Below, one piece after another: positions 7,401 to 14,009 of a DNA stretch of 14,863 bases. Source of the stretch: an uncultured Prevotella sp. (GTDB lineage Bacteria; Bacteroidota; Bacteroidia; Bacteroidales; Bacteroidaceae); assembly GCA_900555035.1 (NCBI GenBank), contig USJX01000067.1, forward strand, positions 1 to 14,863. The letters are read 5' to 3'. Made by a program: the position numbers and the translations under genes. The stretch's first letter is position 1, and each line of letters begins with the position of its first letter. Under the pieces are notes generated by a model. It was not told the DNA's origin. It searched no databases and was given only the letters and a program-made list of their open reading frames with translations.

Positions 7401-7749
7401 CGTGGATGGCATGTTCGAAGAGCAGAGTGCTCCTCAGACCATGGGCGACCGCCAGGGCTTGCGCCAGTTGACATTGGACAACAACAGCACGAAGTTGCAG
7501 ATTACCACCGAGGGCATGGTAGCCTTCTCGTTGTCTCACTTCGATGATGCCCAATTCAACTACGACGTATTCTATGGTGGCAAGCATCCTTACGACCTGG
7601 TACGCTCTAACCAGATTTTCGCTCACTTCGATTTCTGGCAGCGTGGCATCGGTAACCGCAGTTGTGGTGGCGACTCTTGTCTGCCACAGTACATGACTCC
7701 GACAGGAGCTCATGAGTTCACCTTGCGTTTCACTCCAATGGCGAAATAA
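4456..7749 (+). CDS. lacZ: Exported beta-galactosidase, LacZ-type glycoside hydrolase family 2
   Basis: This 1097-residue GH2 enzyme hydrolyses terminal beta-galactosides with retention. Residues 1-24 are a signal peptide (hydrophobic core, then SASAVA before Gln25), so it acts in the periplasm or outside. A Lys-rich stretch follows at 30-40. The N-terminal sugar-binding domain carries NWEMAGYDVPVYNNVGYPF and RWSDGSYLEGQDMWHLGGIH, close to the LacZ segments around Asn102 and Asp201. In the TIM barrel, Glu470 and His472 (EADVECH) match LacZ metal ligands, Glu512 in GNESGGG is the acid/base, and Glu578 in ICEYAHAMG is the nucleophile. WDWVDQGI follows at 609-616. The C-terminal part (about 830-1090) is the Bgal_small domain. 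The length is somewhat above E. coli LacZ (1023), accounted for by the export signal and linkers. No SusC/SusD or transporter genes adjoin it. The natural substrate may be lactose, galacto-oligosaccharides or plant beta-galactans. Confidence 0.94.
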   Translation: MKQKHLFWGTAVALTFLFSASAVAQPRHTKKKVKKVVEAKVDVCPFTDKWVEDETKFEDRKEKAHATFVPYSSTASMQQDDYYKFPWLTPKHANYLLLNGKWKFHYTADWKQGKPEKDNFWADNADVSSWKELQVPLNWEMAGYDVPVYNNVGYPFENKPPFITAFKDNFDKNPVGSYRRNFNLPKGWETGKRVFLHFDGACSAIVVWVNGKYAGYSQGANTDADFDVTNLVRKGDNNVSVRVYRWSDGSYLEGQDMWHLGGIHRDVYLVATPKTFVSDHYITSALNSDYASGNLNVDLTINNAAKESSQKTLEIELLDPQGKSVGKQSAQVAMTAKDGEKNCRLTIDNLTGLKAWTSEQPNLYTVIVRQKAGDQEEMVFSTKYGFRDVAIKGKLVYVNGKRVFFKGVNTQDIHPLYGHAIDVETMLRDVILMKQANVNTVRTSHYPRQAKMYAMFDYYGLYCMNEADVECHNNHSLSNNPTWRAAYVDRTERMVLRDRNHPSVVFWSLGNESGGGDNFQATYDKIKELLPGRDAWVHYEGYNHGAKYSDFGSDMYPRIEVVKKQMDGLNNKPYFICEYAHAMGQAVGNLQEYWDLIEASTGITGGCIWDWVDQGIYDTRRIRKGLPLKDPKTGLHYYTSGYDYTKMNNGYRGFQGDFMSNGIITPGREWTAKLTEVKYVYRNVNFESFYSRVLTLKNKCAFTNLADIYNLSYEVLRNGISVEKNQVAIPSVLPGKTCDINIPYTTVVDNKAEYVITFSLVLKKSTSWSKQGYMMAQQQFKLSAENAGGTSVADPTFVQKDHGKLPAIQEKGKLKVKDNTITGKDFSITFGEDGTIANWTYRNTQLVQPNAGPDFNGFRRIANDNVNLGATGGVAENENKEEGALTGKKMMVKAPKKQGKNVVVETAVTNGKDTHQIAYIIYPNGTVDMKVTTNNSSEETRKIGITMQFAPGFENVEYYAKGPWSNYIDRQRGSLLGLYKTTVDGMFEEQSAPQTMGDRQGLRQLTLDNNSTKLQITTEGMVAFSLSHFDDAQFNYDVFYGGKHPYDLVRSNQIFAHFDFWQRGIGNRSCGGDSCLPQYMTPTGAHEFTLRFTPMAK

Positions 7750-7763
7750 AGGAAATAAAGAAT

Positions 7764-7823
7764 AAGATATAAAAAAGGTGGGTGCTACACGAATTGTTGT
7801 AGCACCCACCTTTTTTATATCTT
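7764..7823. terminator. Bidirectional terminator between lacZ and the ribD unit
   Basis: A 26-bp perfect stem pairs 7764-7789 with 7798-7823 around an 8-base loop. The core is GGTGGGTGCTACA, flanked by AAAAAA on the left and TTTTTT on the right. It therefore works as an intrinsic terminator in both directions. It lies 14 bases after lacZ and 17 bases beyond the stop of the minus-strand small gene. Confidence 0.93.
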
Positions 7824-7840
7824 GTCTTATGCCTGAATGT

Positions 7841-7999
7841 TTAGTAATCCTGGATGTAGCCCTTGGTAAACATGTCATACGACAGGGCTTCCAGCTCAGC
7901 GAGCGTCATGTGCTCCACGGCATGCTCTATCTTGCGAATCAACTCGTCTCGCTTGAAATCGTCGTTATCGCTCAGGCGCGATGTAAATCTATTGCTCAT
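7841..7999 (-). CDS. Small protein translationally coupled to ribD, function unknown
   Basis: This 52-residue frame begins MSNRFTSRLSDNDDFKRDEL and ends FTKGYIQDY. Its ATG overlaps the ribD stop in an ATGA arrangement (7999-7996), and its TAA at 7841-7843 lies just before the shared terminator. That layout leaves little room for chance: overlap with ribD, an open frame to the terminator, and a coherent amphipathic helix (about 15-45, DFKRDELIRKIEHAVEHMTL then AELEALSYDMF). It has no cysteine and no membrane segment. I do not recognise a family, and the end YIQDY is not a motif I know. Position suggests co-expression with riboflavin synthesis, but a shared function is only an inference. Confidence 0.75.
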   Translation of the reverse strand: MSNRFTSRLSDNDDFKRDELIRKIEHAVEHMTLAELEALSYDMFTKGYIQDY

Positions 8000-9033
8000 A
8001 CTCGTTCGTAATTATTTATAATATTATTATCATACGCCTCATGGCTCACTAACCGGATGTTATGAGGAAGCTTTGGTGCTGCAGTTCCGGCAGTTACCAC
8101 GTTTTCCACAGATGTGGATAAAGATGTTTCTACCCTGATTTCATCCCATAATCCGGCATTGAGGAAAGCCTGATGGGTGATGGCTCCACCTTCTACTATC
8201 AGCGACTGCACCTTATTGTTATATAGGTACTGCATCATCTGCTTCAACACCTCTTCCTTACCTTTGGAGAAATCCAAGCCCTCGAAACAAGGATGATGGC
8301 GGTCGATGACCAGTCGCATCGGATCCTTTCCGCTCCAGTCTCTTACGTTAAGCTGGCTATGGTCACGCTCGTCGGTGATTCTACCCACCAGGATGGCATC
8401 GTTCTCGGCACGGAGCTTGTGCGAAAGCATCTTGGTGAATGGCGAAGAAATCGCCATGCCCTGATAATTATTATCCAGAAAGCCATTCGCCGTCTGCGCC
8501 CATTTCAGGATGATGTATGGTCGCTGATGGGTATTGAAGGTGATGAATCGCTTGTTCAGTTCGAGGCATTCCGCCTCCAGAACACCCACCGTTACTTCAA
8601 TGCCTGCCTCACGAATCTTCTGGATGCCACGCCCCTGCACCTTGGCAAAAGGATCCACGCAGCCGCAGACGCATCTCTTCACACCTTTTCTTACGATAAG
8701 GTCGGCACAAGGAGGCGTCTTGCCATAATGCGAACAGGGTTCGAGACTTACATAGATGGTGGCATCCTTTAAAAGATGCTCATCCTCAGGCTTTACCGAT
8801 GCAAAGGCATTCACCTCGGCATGGGCCTCGCCACAACGCACATGATAACCTTCGCCTATGATTCTGCCCTCGCTGCTCACGATGACGGCGCCCACCATAG
8901 GATTAGGCTTCGCATTCTGTCTGCCGTTCTTGGCCAACTGCAGGCAGCGGCGCATGAACATTTCATCAATCTCCTGCTGAGAGAGCGGCTCTCCCGTCTT
9001 CGGATCCAGAAAAGATACTTTATTTTGTTCCAT
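7996..9033 (-). CDS. ribD: Bifunctional riboflavin biosynthesis deaminase/reductase
   Basis: This 345-residue RibD catalyses two consecutive cytoplasmic steps of riboflavin synthesis: deamination of the diaminohydroxy-ribosylaminopyrimidine phosphate and NADPH reduction of its ribosyl side chain. The deaminase domain (about 22-165) has HAEVNA at 71-76 (His71 zinc ligand, Glu73 proton shuttle) and PCSHYGKTPPC at 99-109 (Cys100 and Cys109 zinc ligands). The reductase domain (about 172-345) has KWAQTANG, VGRIT, VIDR at 242-245 and IVEGGA at 279-284. The stretch around DERDHSQLNVR departs from the more usual ADDPxLxVR. ATG at 9033 is preferred over the in-frame GTG at 9063, whose extra residues (SKKTEEKLI) are not family-like. 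A possible promoter reads TTTG (9095-9092), 20 bases, then TATC (9071-9068), but its -7 is poor. No FMN riboswitch fits into the 87 bases before prmC. A 52-residue gene overlaps its stop. Confidence 0.95.
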   Translation of the reverse strand: MEQNKVSFLDPKTGEPLSQQEIDEMFMRRCLQLAKNGRQNAKPNPMVGAVIVSSEGRIIGEGYHVRCGEAHAEVNAFASVKPEDEHLLKDATIYVSLEPCSHYGKTPPCADLIVRKGVKRCVCGCVDPFAKVQGRGIQKIREAGIEVTVGVLEAECLELNKRFITFNTHQRPYIILKWAQTANGFLDNNYQGMAISSPFTKMLSHKLRAENDAILVGRITDERDHSQLNVRDWSGKDPMRLVIDRHHPCFEGLDFSKGKEEVLKQMMQYLYNNKVQSLIVEGGAITHQAFLNAGLWDEIRVETSLSTSVENVVTAGTAAPKLPHNIRLVSHEAYDNNIINNYERV

Positions 9034-9079
9034 AATCAACTTTTCTTCTGTTTTTTTACTCACTTTCGATAAAATGTCG

Positions 9080-9087
9080 TATCTTTG
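9080..9087 (+). promoter_or_regulatory. -7 element of the prmC promoter
   Basis: TATCTTTG at 9080-9087 followed by C fits TAnnTTTGC. A -33 TTTG is not present at the usual spacing (a T-rich run ending TTAC is found instead). Initiation near 9094 leaves about 27 bases before the prmC ATG at 9121. It lies between the divergent ribD and prmC starts. Confidence 0.6.
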
Positions 9088-9120
9088 CTCTCAAATCAAA
9101 TAGCAATAAGCAATATCAAG

Positions 9121-10020
9121 ATGAAAACGTACCAACAGTTTTGGCAATCCCTCACCCCACTCTATGATGCTGGCGAAGCGCAGGCTATCGTCCGCACCGT
9201 GCTTGATGTGGAGTACGGAATGACTCTGACCGACATAATCTGCGGCAAAGTTAATGAATTATCTTCAGACGAAGAAAGAAATCTGGAAGAAATTATCACA
9301 AGACTGCAAAATGGCGAGCCGGTGCAGTATGTTTTGGGCGAAGCCGACTTTGCGGGAAGAACTTTCCATGTGGAGCCGGGCGTACTGATTCCAAGACCTG
9401 AAACGGCAGAACTCTGCCAGTGGATAGAGGAGGAAGTTTCATCTCTGGATGCAGATGACCCGAAGCAGATTCTTGATATTTGCACGGGATCCGGCTGCAT
9501 CGCCATCACTTTAGGATTGACCATTCCTAATTCCGAGGTTACGGGATGGGATATTTCGGAAGATGCCCTCCGCATTGCACAGGGGAATGTAGAAATGCTG
9601 AAGGCCAGGAATGTTAGAATAGAGTATCAGGATGCCTTGATGTTGCCGAAAGCAGCAGAAGCTGCAGAAGCTGCAGAGATATCCGAAGCAGCAGAATCTT
9701 CACTTTCTAAAGGCTGGAATATCATCGTGAGCAATCCTCCTTATATCTGCGAAAAGGAGAAAGCAGATATGGAAAAGAATGTGCTGGAGCACGAACCGAG
9801 CATCGCCCTCTTTGTTCCTGATGAAGAGCCGCTGAAGTTCTATCGTGCCATCGCCGAATATGCATCATCTGCTCTCAAAACAGGAGGAGCATTATACTTC
9901 GAAATCAATCCTATCTACGAAAAGGAGACCAGGGAAATGCTGCAAGATCTTGGTTTCAAGGATATTGAAACCAAGGAAGATGCTTACGGAAAGAAGAGAA
10001 TGATGAAAGCTATGAAATAG
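9121..10020 (+). CDS. prmC: Peptide chain release factor glutamine methyltransferase
   Basis: PrmC (HemK; 299 residues) transfers a methyl group from S-adenosylmethionine to the glutamine of the GGQ motif in release factors RF1 and RF2. The N-terminal helical domain (1-75) binds the release factor. It is followed by LIPRPETAEL at 89-98, the SAM-binding loop DICTGSGCIAI at 119-129, and the catalytic NPPY at 205-208. Between about 177 and 193, just before the strand that leads to NPPY, there is a run of Ala-Ala-Glu triplets (KAAEAAEAAEISEAAES). Most PrmC proteins have a short loop here, so the run looks like a local tandem-repeat expansion. The ATG at 9121 follows the -7 element closely; the longer frame from TTG at 9085 would begin within that element. 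RecX and ComF-like genes follow in the same direction after a 143-base spacer. Confidence 0.95.
   Translation: MKTYQQFWQSLTPLYDAGEAQAIVRTVLDVEYGMTLTDIICGKVNELSSDEERNLEEIITRLQNGEPVQYVLGEADFAGRTFHVEPGVLIPRPETAELCQWIEEEVSSLDADDPKQILDICTGSGCIAITLGLTIPNSEVTGWDISEDALRIAQGNVEMLKARNVRIEYQDALMLPKAAEAAEAAEISEAAESSLSKGWNIIVSNPPYICEKEKADMEKNVLEHEPSIALFVPDEEPLKFYRAIAEYASSALKTGGALYFEINPIYEKETREMLQDLGFKDIETKEDAYGKKRMMKAMK
9649..9703 (+). repeat. Alanine-glutamate codon repeat within prmC
   Basis: Units of GCAGAAGCT recur in this stretch, then a diverged GCAGAGATATCC, then GAAGCAGCAGAATC. They encode AAE-type triplets at about residues 177-193 of PrmC. The near-exact 9-base periodicity suggests slippage. 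Confidence 0.6.
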
Positions 10021-10044
10021 ACTATCCCAGAAAGTCCACCGCTA

Positions 10045-10118
10045 GGCGTCCCTGCGGATTTGCAATCCGCAGTAAAAAAAGGTTCGACCTATTAAACCGG
10101 GGGATTTGTAATCCCCCC
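10045..10118. repeat. Pair of REP-like palindromes sharing a GGATTTGyAATCC core
   Basis: CTGCGGATT-TGC-AATCCGCAG (10052-10072) and GGGGGATT-TGT-AATCCCCC (10099-10117) are two perfect palindromes with 3-base centres and the same core, 27 bases apart. They occupy most of the prmC-recX spacer. The pair resembles repetitive extragenic palindromes. The first is followed by a short A-run, the wrong strand polarity for a plus-strand terminator. Confidence 0.75.
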
Positions 10119-10163
10119 AACAAAAGCATACCCCCCAATCCCTCCAATAAAATTAAATGCATT

Positions 10164-10691
10164 ATGGAATATTACAACAAGCCCAAGCGCCCCAAGAAGC
10201 CGATGACAGAGCAGCAGGCTCTGCTGAAGCTCACTACCCTCTGCACACAAGCCGAACATTGCTCGCAGGAAATGCTCGACAAGATGAAGAAGTGGGAACT
10301 CCCAGAGGATGCCATCGCCCGAAACATGGAATTCCTGACCCAGAAGAAGTTCATCGACGATGAGCGCTTTGCCCGATTCTTCATCAACGACAAGATAAAG
10401 TACAACAAATGGGGACGCCGCAAGGTGGAACAGGCCCTCTGGATGAAGCATATCCCGAAGGATATCTCCGACCCCATCTTCGAGGAAATCGAGGACGACA
10501 TGTATATGGAAACCCTCCTCCCCCTCTTGAAAAGCAAATACAAGAGCATCAAGGCGAAGAACGACTACGAGCGTTCGATGAAACTCATCCGCTTTGCCCT
10601 GGGAAGAGGCTACAGCATGGATGTCATACACAAGTGCATCGACAAAATGAAAGAAGAAGATCTGATAGAAGGATGCGACTCAGTATTTTAG
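10164..10691 (+). CDS. recX: Regulatory protein RecX
   Basis: RecX (175 residues) is a small helical cytoplasmic protein that modulates RecA, usually limiting filament extension during recombination and SOS. The family core FIDDERFARFFINDKIK at 63-79, NKWGRRKVEQAL at 81-92 and the later repeat RFALGRGYSMDVIHKCID at 143-160 match RecX three-helix repeats. The N-terminus is basic (KPKRPKKP), as in many Bacteroidetes members. The start ATG at 10164 sits 46 bases after the second REP-like palindrome. No separate promoter is visible, so it may be read through from prmC. The ComF-like gene begins inside its last codons (19-base overlap), so the two are likely translationally coupled. No recA is in the window. 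Confidence 0.88.
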   Translation: MEYYNKPKRPKKPMTEQQALLKLTTLCTQAEHCSQEMLDKMKKWELPEDAIARNMEFLTQKKFIDDERFARFFINDKIKYNKWGRRKVEQALWMKHIPKDISDPIFEEIEDDMYMETLLPLLKSKYKSIKAKNDYERSMKLIRFALGRGYSMDVIHKCIDKMKEEDLIEGCDSVF

Positions 10692-11401
10692 GGAAAATCA
10701 TCAACCTGCTCCTACCCCGCTATTGTCCCATCTGCGACAACAGACTGCTGGGTTCGGAAGAGATGCTTTGCATAAATTGCCTCAAGCACCTCCCCCTCAC
10801 CATGACCTGGAGCGACCCCTACGAAAACGAGATGGCAAAGATGTTCTGGGGCCGCATCCCCATAGAGCGATGCGCTGCACTCATCTACTACAGCAGCCAC
10901 TCCAAAACCAGTAATGCCATCTACCAGCTGAAATATCACCATCGGCCCGACATCGGCATCTATCTGGGCAGACTCATCGGAAGCAAGGGCCTGGAAGTCA
11001 ACTTCTTTGAAGGCATCGACGCCATCATCCCCATTCCCATCACCAAGAAAAGACAACAGGAACGAGGCTACAACCAAAGCGAGGAGATAGCCCGGGGAAT
11101 ACAGGAAAAGACGGGACTTCCCATCATTACAGACGCAATCAGGCGAACCCTATTTACAGAAAGCCAGACCCACAAAAGCAGAACTGAACGACAGGAAAAC
11201 GTAAAGCACGTGTTCCAGACATCAGATTTCTATCACGACACCCAAGGCAAGCACCCCATCGCCAACCTTGCCGGAAAGCATCTACTCATTGTTGATGATG
11301 TCTGCACCACAGGCGCCACCCTCGTATCCTGCTGCGAAGAACTGATCAAGGCGGGCAAGATGAAATTCAGCATCACCACCATCGGATGGGCACACGATTA
11401 A
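10673..11401 (+). CDS. ComF-family phosphoribosyltransferase-like protein
   Basis: This 242-residue member of the ComF/GntX family has an N-terminal four-cysteine zinc ribbon (Cys18 and Cys21 in CPIC, Cys33 and Cys36 in CINC) followed by a type I phosphoribosyltransferase fold. The signature RGYNQSEEIA is at 131-140 and the PRPP-binding loop IVDDVCTTGATL at 206-217. In naturally competent bacteria ComF is a cytoplasmic protein acting on incoming single-stranded DNA; in Bacteroidetes the role is not established. The ATG at 10673 lies 19 bases before the recX stop. The frame stays open upstream to 10409, but that extension runs antiparallel in composition to recX coding sequence and lacks family resemblance. 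The next gene, pyrE, has its own promoter. Confidence 0.88.
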   Translation: MRLSILGKIINLLLPRYCPICDNRLLGSEEMLCINCLKHLPLTMTWSDPYENEMAKMFWGRIPIERCAALIYYSSHSKTSNAIYQLKYHHRPDIGIYLGRLIGSKGLEVNFFEGIDAIIPIPITKKRQQERGYNQSEEIARGIQEKTGLPIITDAIRRTLFTESQTHKSRTERQENVKHVFQTSDFYHDTQGKHPIANLAGKHLLIVDDVCTTGATLVSCCEELIKAGKMKFSITTIGWAHD

Positions 11402-11450
11402 AAATCTATAATAAATAAGCCATTTATGATGTTTAATCAATTTTTTGTAG

Positions 11451-11458
11451 TACCTTTG
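11451..11458 (+). promoter_or_regulatory. -7 element of the pyrE operon promoter
   Basis: TACCTTTG followed by CA at 11451-11460 is a very good TAnnTTTGC match. At the usual 20-base spacing the -33 is poor (TGAT); the TTTG at 11444-11447 is too close. Initiation near 11465 leaves about 30 bases before the pyrE ATG. It probably drives pyrE, the SRPBCC gene and argH. Confidence 0.65.
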
Positions 11459-11495
11459 CAGATATAAATTATAATTAATTAATCCTTATAGAATT

Positions 11496-12128
11496 ATGGA
11501 CAAACTGAAGAAAGAATTCGCATCTAAGTTATTGAAGGTTAAGGCTATCAAATTGCAGCCTAACGATCCATTCACATGGGCTTCTGGTTGGAAGTCACCA
11601 TTCTATTGCGACAACCGCAAGACATTGTCTTTCCCAGAACTCCGCAACTATGTAAAGCTCGAGCTCGTACACGCCATCCTGGAGCAGTTCCCAGAGGCTG
11701 ACGCTGTAGCTGGTGTTGCTACAGGTGCCATCGCACAGGGTGCATTGGTAGCCGACGAGTTGCACTTGCCTTTCGTTTACGTTCGTTCTAAACCAAAGGA
11801 TCACGGTATGCAGAACCTCATCGAAGGCGAAATCGACCCTAAGGCTAAGGTTGTTGTAGTAGAAGACTTGATTTCTACCGGCGGCAGCTCACTCAAGGCA
11901 GTAGAGGCTCTTCGCAAGAACGGCAACGAGATTGTGGGTATGGTAGCTAGCTACACATACGGTTTCCCTGTAGCAGAGAAGGCATTCGCCGACGCTAACG
12001 TGAAGTTGGTTACTCTGACTGACTATGAGCACGTAGTAGCAGAGGCTTTGGAAACAGGCTACATCAAGCAGGAAGACGTAGAGTTGCTCCACGAGTGGCG
12101 CAAGGACCCAGCTAACTGGAAGAAGTAA
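11496..12128 (+). CDS. pyrE: Orotate phosphoribosyltransferase
   Basis: PyrE (210 residues, a usual length) converts orotate and PRPP to orotidine 5'-phosphate in de novo pyrimidine synthesis, acting as a cytoplasmic dimer. The PRPP-binding loop VVVEDLISTGGSS is at 120-132, with the paired acids Glu123 and Asp124. The flexible catalytic segment RSKPKDHG is at 97-104. The substrate-binding FTWASGWKSPFYCDNR lies at 26-41. The ATG at 11496 is preceded by an A/T-rich leader. The SRPBCC gene starts 17 bases after the stop and argH 15 bases after that one, so the three are likely one operon linking pyrimidine and arginine synthesis. Confidence 0.97.
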   Translation: MDKLKKEFASKLLKVKAIKLQPNDPFTWASGWKSPFYCDNRKTLSFPELRNYVKLELVHAILEQFPEADAVAGVATGAIAQGALVADELHLPFVYVRSKPKDHGMQNLIEGEIDPKAKVVVVEDLISTGGSSLKAVEALRKNGNEIVGMVASYTYGFPVAEKAFADANVKLVTLTDYEHVVAEALETGYIKQEDVELLHEWRKDPANWKK

Positions 12129-12145
12129 TTTTTGACCCATCAATA

Positions 12146-12607
12146 ATGAGTACAAGTACATTCGAAAGTAATATCAAACAGATTCCTCACAAGCAGGAAT
12201 CTGTTTTTAACACTTTGAGCGACCTCAACAACCTGCAGGTGCTCAAGGACCGCTTCGAGCAGGTGAAAGACCAGATTCCTGAAGACAAGAGAAAGGAAAT
12301 GGAGAAACTCAAGGACCTGAGATTCGACAGCGACAGCATCACTATCAACGCCCCAATGGTGGGCGACCTGAAGATGCGCATCATCGACAGAGATTTTCCT
12401 AAAACCATCAAATTCGAGACAGAGAACAGCCCTATCCCGTTCAACTTCTGGATTCAGCTGCTCCCTACAGGAGAATTCTCATGCAAGATGAAGCTCACCA
12501 TCAAGGCAGAGCTCAACATGTTTATCAAGGGTATGGTGAAGAAGCCATTGCAGGAAGGCATCGAGAAGATTGCAGACGCCCTGGCGATGATTCCATATCA
12601 GGATTAA
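12146..12607 (+). CDS. SRPBCC (START-like) fold protein
   Basis: This 153-residue protein has the START/polyketide-cyclase-like helix-grip layout. A first strand (TFESNIKQIPHKQESVF) leads into short helices (VFNTLSDLNNLQVLKDR). A lysine/glutamate-rich helical stretch follows at about 37-57, then consecutive beta strands at 59-125 (including DSITINAP, DLKMRIIDRD and IKFETEN). A long C-terminal helix (126-148) closes the fold. Such proteins usually hold a small hydrophobic ligand, but no ligand or reaction can be read from sequence. It sits between pyrE and argH, a position I remember for relatives in other Bacteroidales, so it may be a conserved operon partner. It has no signal peptide. Confidence 0.75.
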   Translation: MSTSTFESNIKQIPHKQESVFNTLSDLNNLQVLKDRFEQVKDQIPEDKRKEMEKLKDLRFDSDSITINAPMVGDLKMRIIDRDFPKTIKFETENSPIPFNFWIQLLPTGEFSCKMKLTIKAELNMFIKGMVKKPLQEGIEKIADALAMIPYQD

Positions 12608-12622
12608 TAAAAAGATACAATT

Positions 12623-13960
12623 ATGGCACATAAACTTTGGGAAAAGAACTTTGAAGTAAACAAGGAAATAGAACGATTCACCGTAGGCCGCGACCGTGAA
12701 CTCGACCTCTATCTCGCCAAGTATGATGTGCTGGGAAGTATGGCGCACATCACCATGCTCGAAAGCATCGGACTCCTGGAGAAGGATGAGCTTACCCAGC
12801 TCCTTGCAGAATTGAAGAATATCTACGCCATCGCCGACAAGGGCGAGTTCGTTATCGAAGACGGCGTGGAGGATGTTCATTCCCAAGTAGAACTGATGCT
12901 CACCCAGAAACTGGGCGACATGGGTAAAAAGATTCATTCGGGAAGATCTCGCAACGACCAGGTGCTGGTAGATCTCAAACTCTTCACCCGTCATGAGTTG
13001 AAGGAGATTGTGGATGCCGTGAAGATTCTCTTCGATGAGCTGATTCAGAAGAGTAACCAGTACAAGGACGTACTGATGCCGGGCTACACCCACCTGCAGG
13101 TGGCGATGCCTTCATCGTTCGGGCTCTGGTTTGGCGCTTATGCAGAAGGACTTGCCGACGACATGCTCTTCCTGCAGGCAGCTTACCGCATGACCAACCG
13201 CAACCCATTGGGTAGTGCAGCCGGTTATGGAAGCTCATTCCCACTGAACCGCACCATGACCACCGAGCTTCTCGGCTTCGACAGTATGGACTATAATGTG
13301 GTTTATGCCCAGATGGGCAGAGGAAAGATGGAGCGCAACGTGGCTTTTGCCATGGCTACCGTGGCAGGAACACTGGCAAAGATGGCTTTCGATGCCTGCA
13401 TGTTCAACTGCCAGAACTTCGGCTTCGTGAAGTTGCCTAAGGAGTGCACCACCGGTTCCAGCATTATGCCTCACAAGAAAAACCCAGACGTATTCGAGCT
13501 GATTCGCGCCAAGAGCAACAAGCTTCAGAGCTTGCCTCAGCAGGTGATGCTCATCATGAACAACCTGCCTGTGGGTTACTTCCGCGACCTTCAGATTATC
13601 AAGGAAGTGTTCCTTCCAGCCTTCGATGAGTTGAAAGACTGCCTGCAGATGGCGGCTTACATCATCAACAAGATGGAGGTGAACGAGCATATCCTCGATG
13701 ACCCTCGCTATGACCCAATGTTCTCTGTAGAAGAGGTGAACCAGCTTGCCGCCAACGGCATGCCTTTCCGTGATGCCTATAAAACAGTGGGATTGGAAAT
13801 CGAAGCGGGCGAATTCAAGCCAAACAAGGATATTCACCATACTCACGAGGGAAGCATCGGCAATCTCTGCAACGACAAGATTCAGGAACTGATGGAAAAA
13901 ACGCTCTCCGAGTTCCACTTCGAACGCATGGAGAACGCCGAGAAAGACTTGCTGAAGTAA
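12623..13960 (+). CDS. argH: Argininosuccinate lyase
   Basis: ArgH (445 residues) splits argininosuccinate into arginine and fumarate, the last step of arginine synthesis, as a cytoplasmic homotetramer of the fumarase/aspartase superfamily. The three conserved regions are visible: HSGRSRNDQVLVDLK around 105-119, MPGYTHLQVAMP at 152-163 with His157 as a catalytic residue, and the signature GSSIMPHKKNPD at 278-289 carrying the catalytic serine. The protein is slightly shorter at the C-terminus than E. coli ArgH. It is the third gene of the pyrE unit, 15 bases behind the SRPBCC gene. No argG or other arg gene is nearby except argS, which is separately transcribed. Confidence 0.96.
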   Translation: MAHKLWEKNFEVNKEIERFTVGRDRELDLYLAKYDVLGSMAHITMLESIGLLEKDELTQLLAELKNIYAIADKGEFVIEDGVEDVHSQVELMLTQKLGDMGKKIHSGRSRNDQVLVDLKLFTRHELKEIVDAVKILFDELIQKSNQYKDVLMPGYTHLQVAMPSSFGLWFGAYAEGLADDMLFLQAAYRMTNRNPLGSAAGYGSSFPLNRTMTTELLGFDSMDYNVVYAQMGRGKMERNVAFAMATVAGTLAKMAFDACMFNCQNFGFVKLPKECTTGSSIMPHKKNPDVFELIRAKSNKLQSLPQQVMLIMNNLPVGYFRDLQIIKEVFLPAFDELKDCLQMAAYIINKMEVNEHILDDPRYDPMFSVEEVNQLAANGMPFRDAYKTVGLEIEAGEFKPNKDIHHTHEGSIGNLCNDKIQELMEKTLSEFHFERMENAEKDLLK

Positions 13961-14009
13961 GCAGGCGTGTATCATCTGATGCCATCAAAGTAATCAAACT
14001 GAAGAAGAA

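Noticed and set aside
7778..8011. Plus-strand frame running out of the terminator across the small gene
   Set aside because: It starts inside a terminator stem and is the antisense of the coupled 52-residue gene, which has better support.
8293..8772. Plus-strand frame of 159 codons opposite ribD
   Set aside because: It lies entirely within ribD, whose zinc and catalytic motifs are intact, and shows no domain of its own.
9034..9120. FMN riboswitch ahead of ribD
   Set aside because: The 87-base divergent spacer is too short and lacks the conserved junction sequences of the RFN element.
10409..10672. N-terminal extension of the ComF-family protein
   Set aside because: The frame is open but overlaps recX throughout, is low-complexity (Pro/Arg/His-rich) and lacks ComF resemblance; ATG at 10673 gives the standard N-terminus.
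13235..13975. Long minus-strand open frame (246 codons) opposite argH
   Set aside because: It is fully antisense to a clearly recognisable argH, has shadow composition (His/Val/Leu-rich), and no promoter or family features. The same applies to 12479-13093 and 138-563 on the minus strand.
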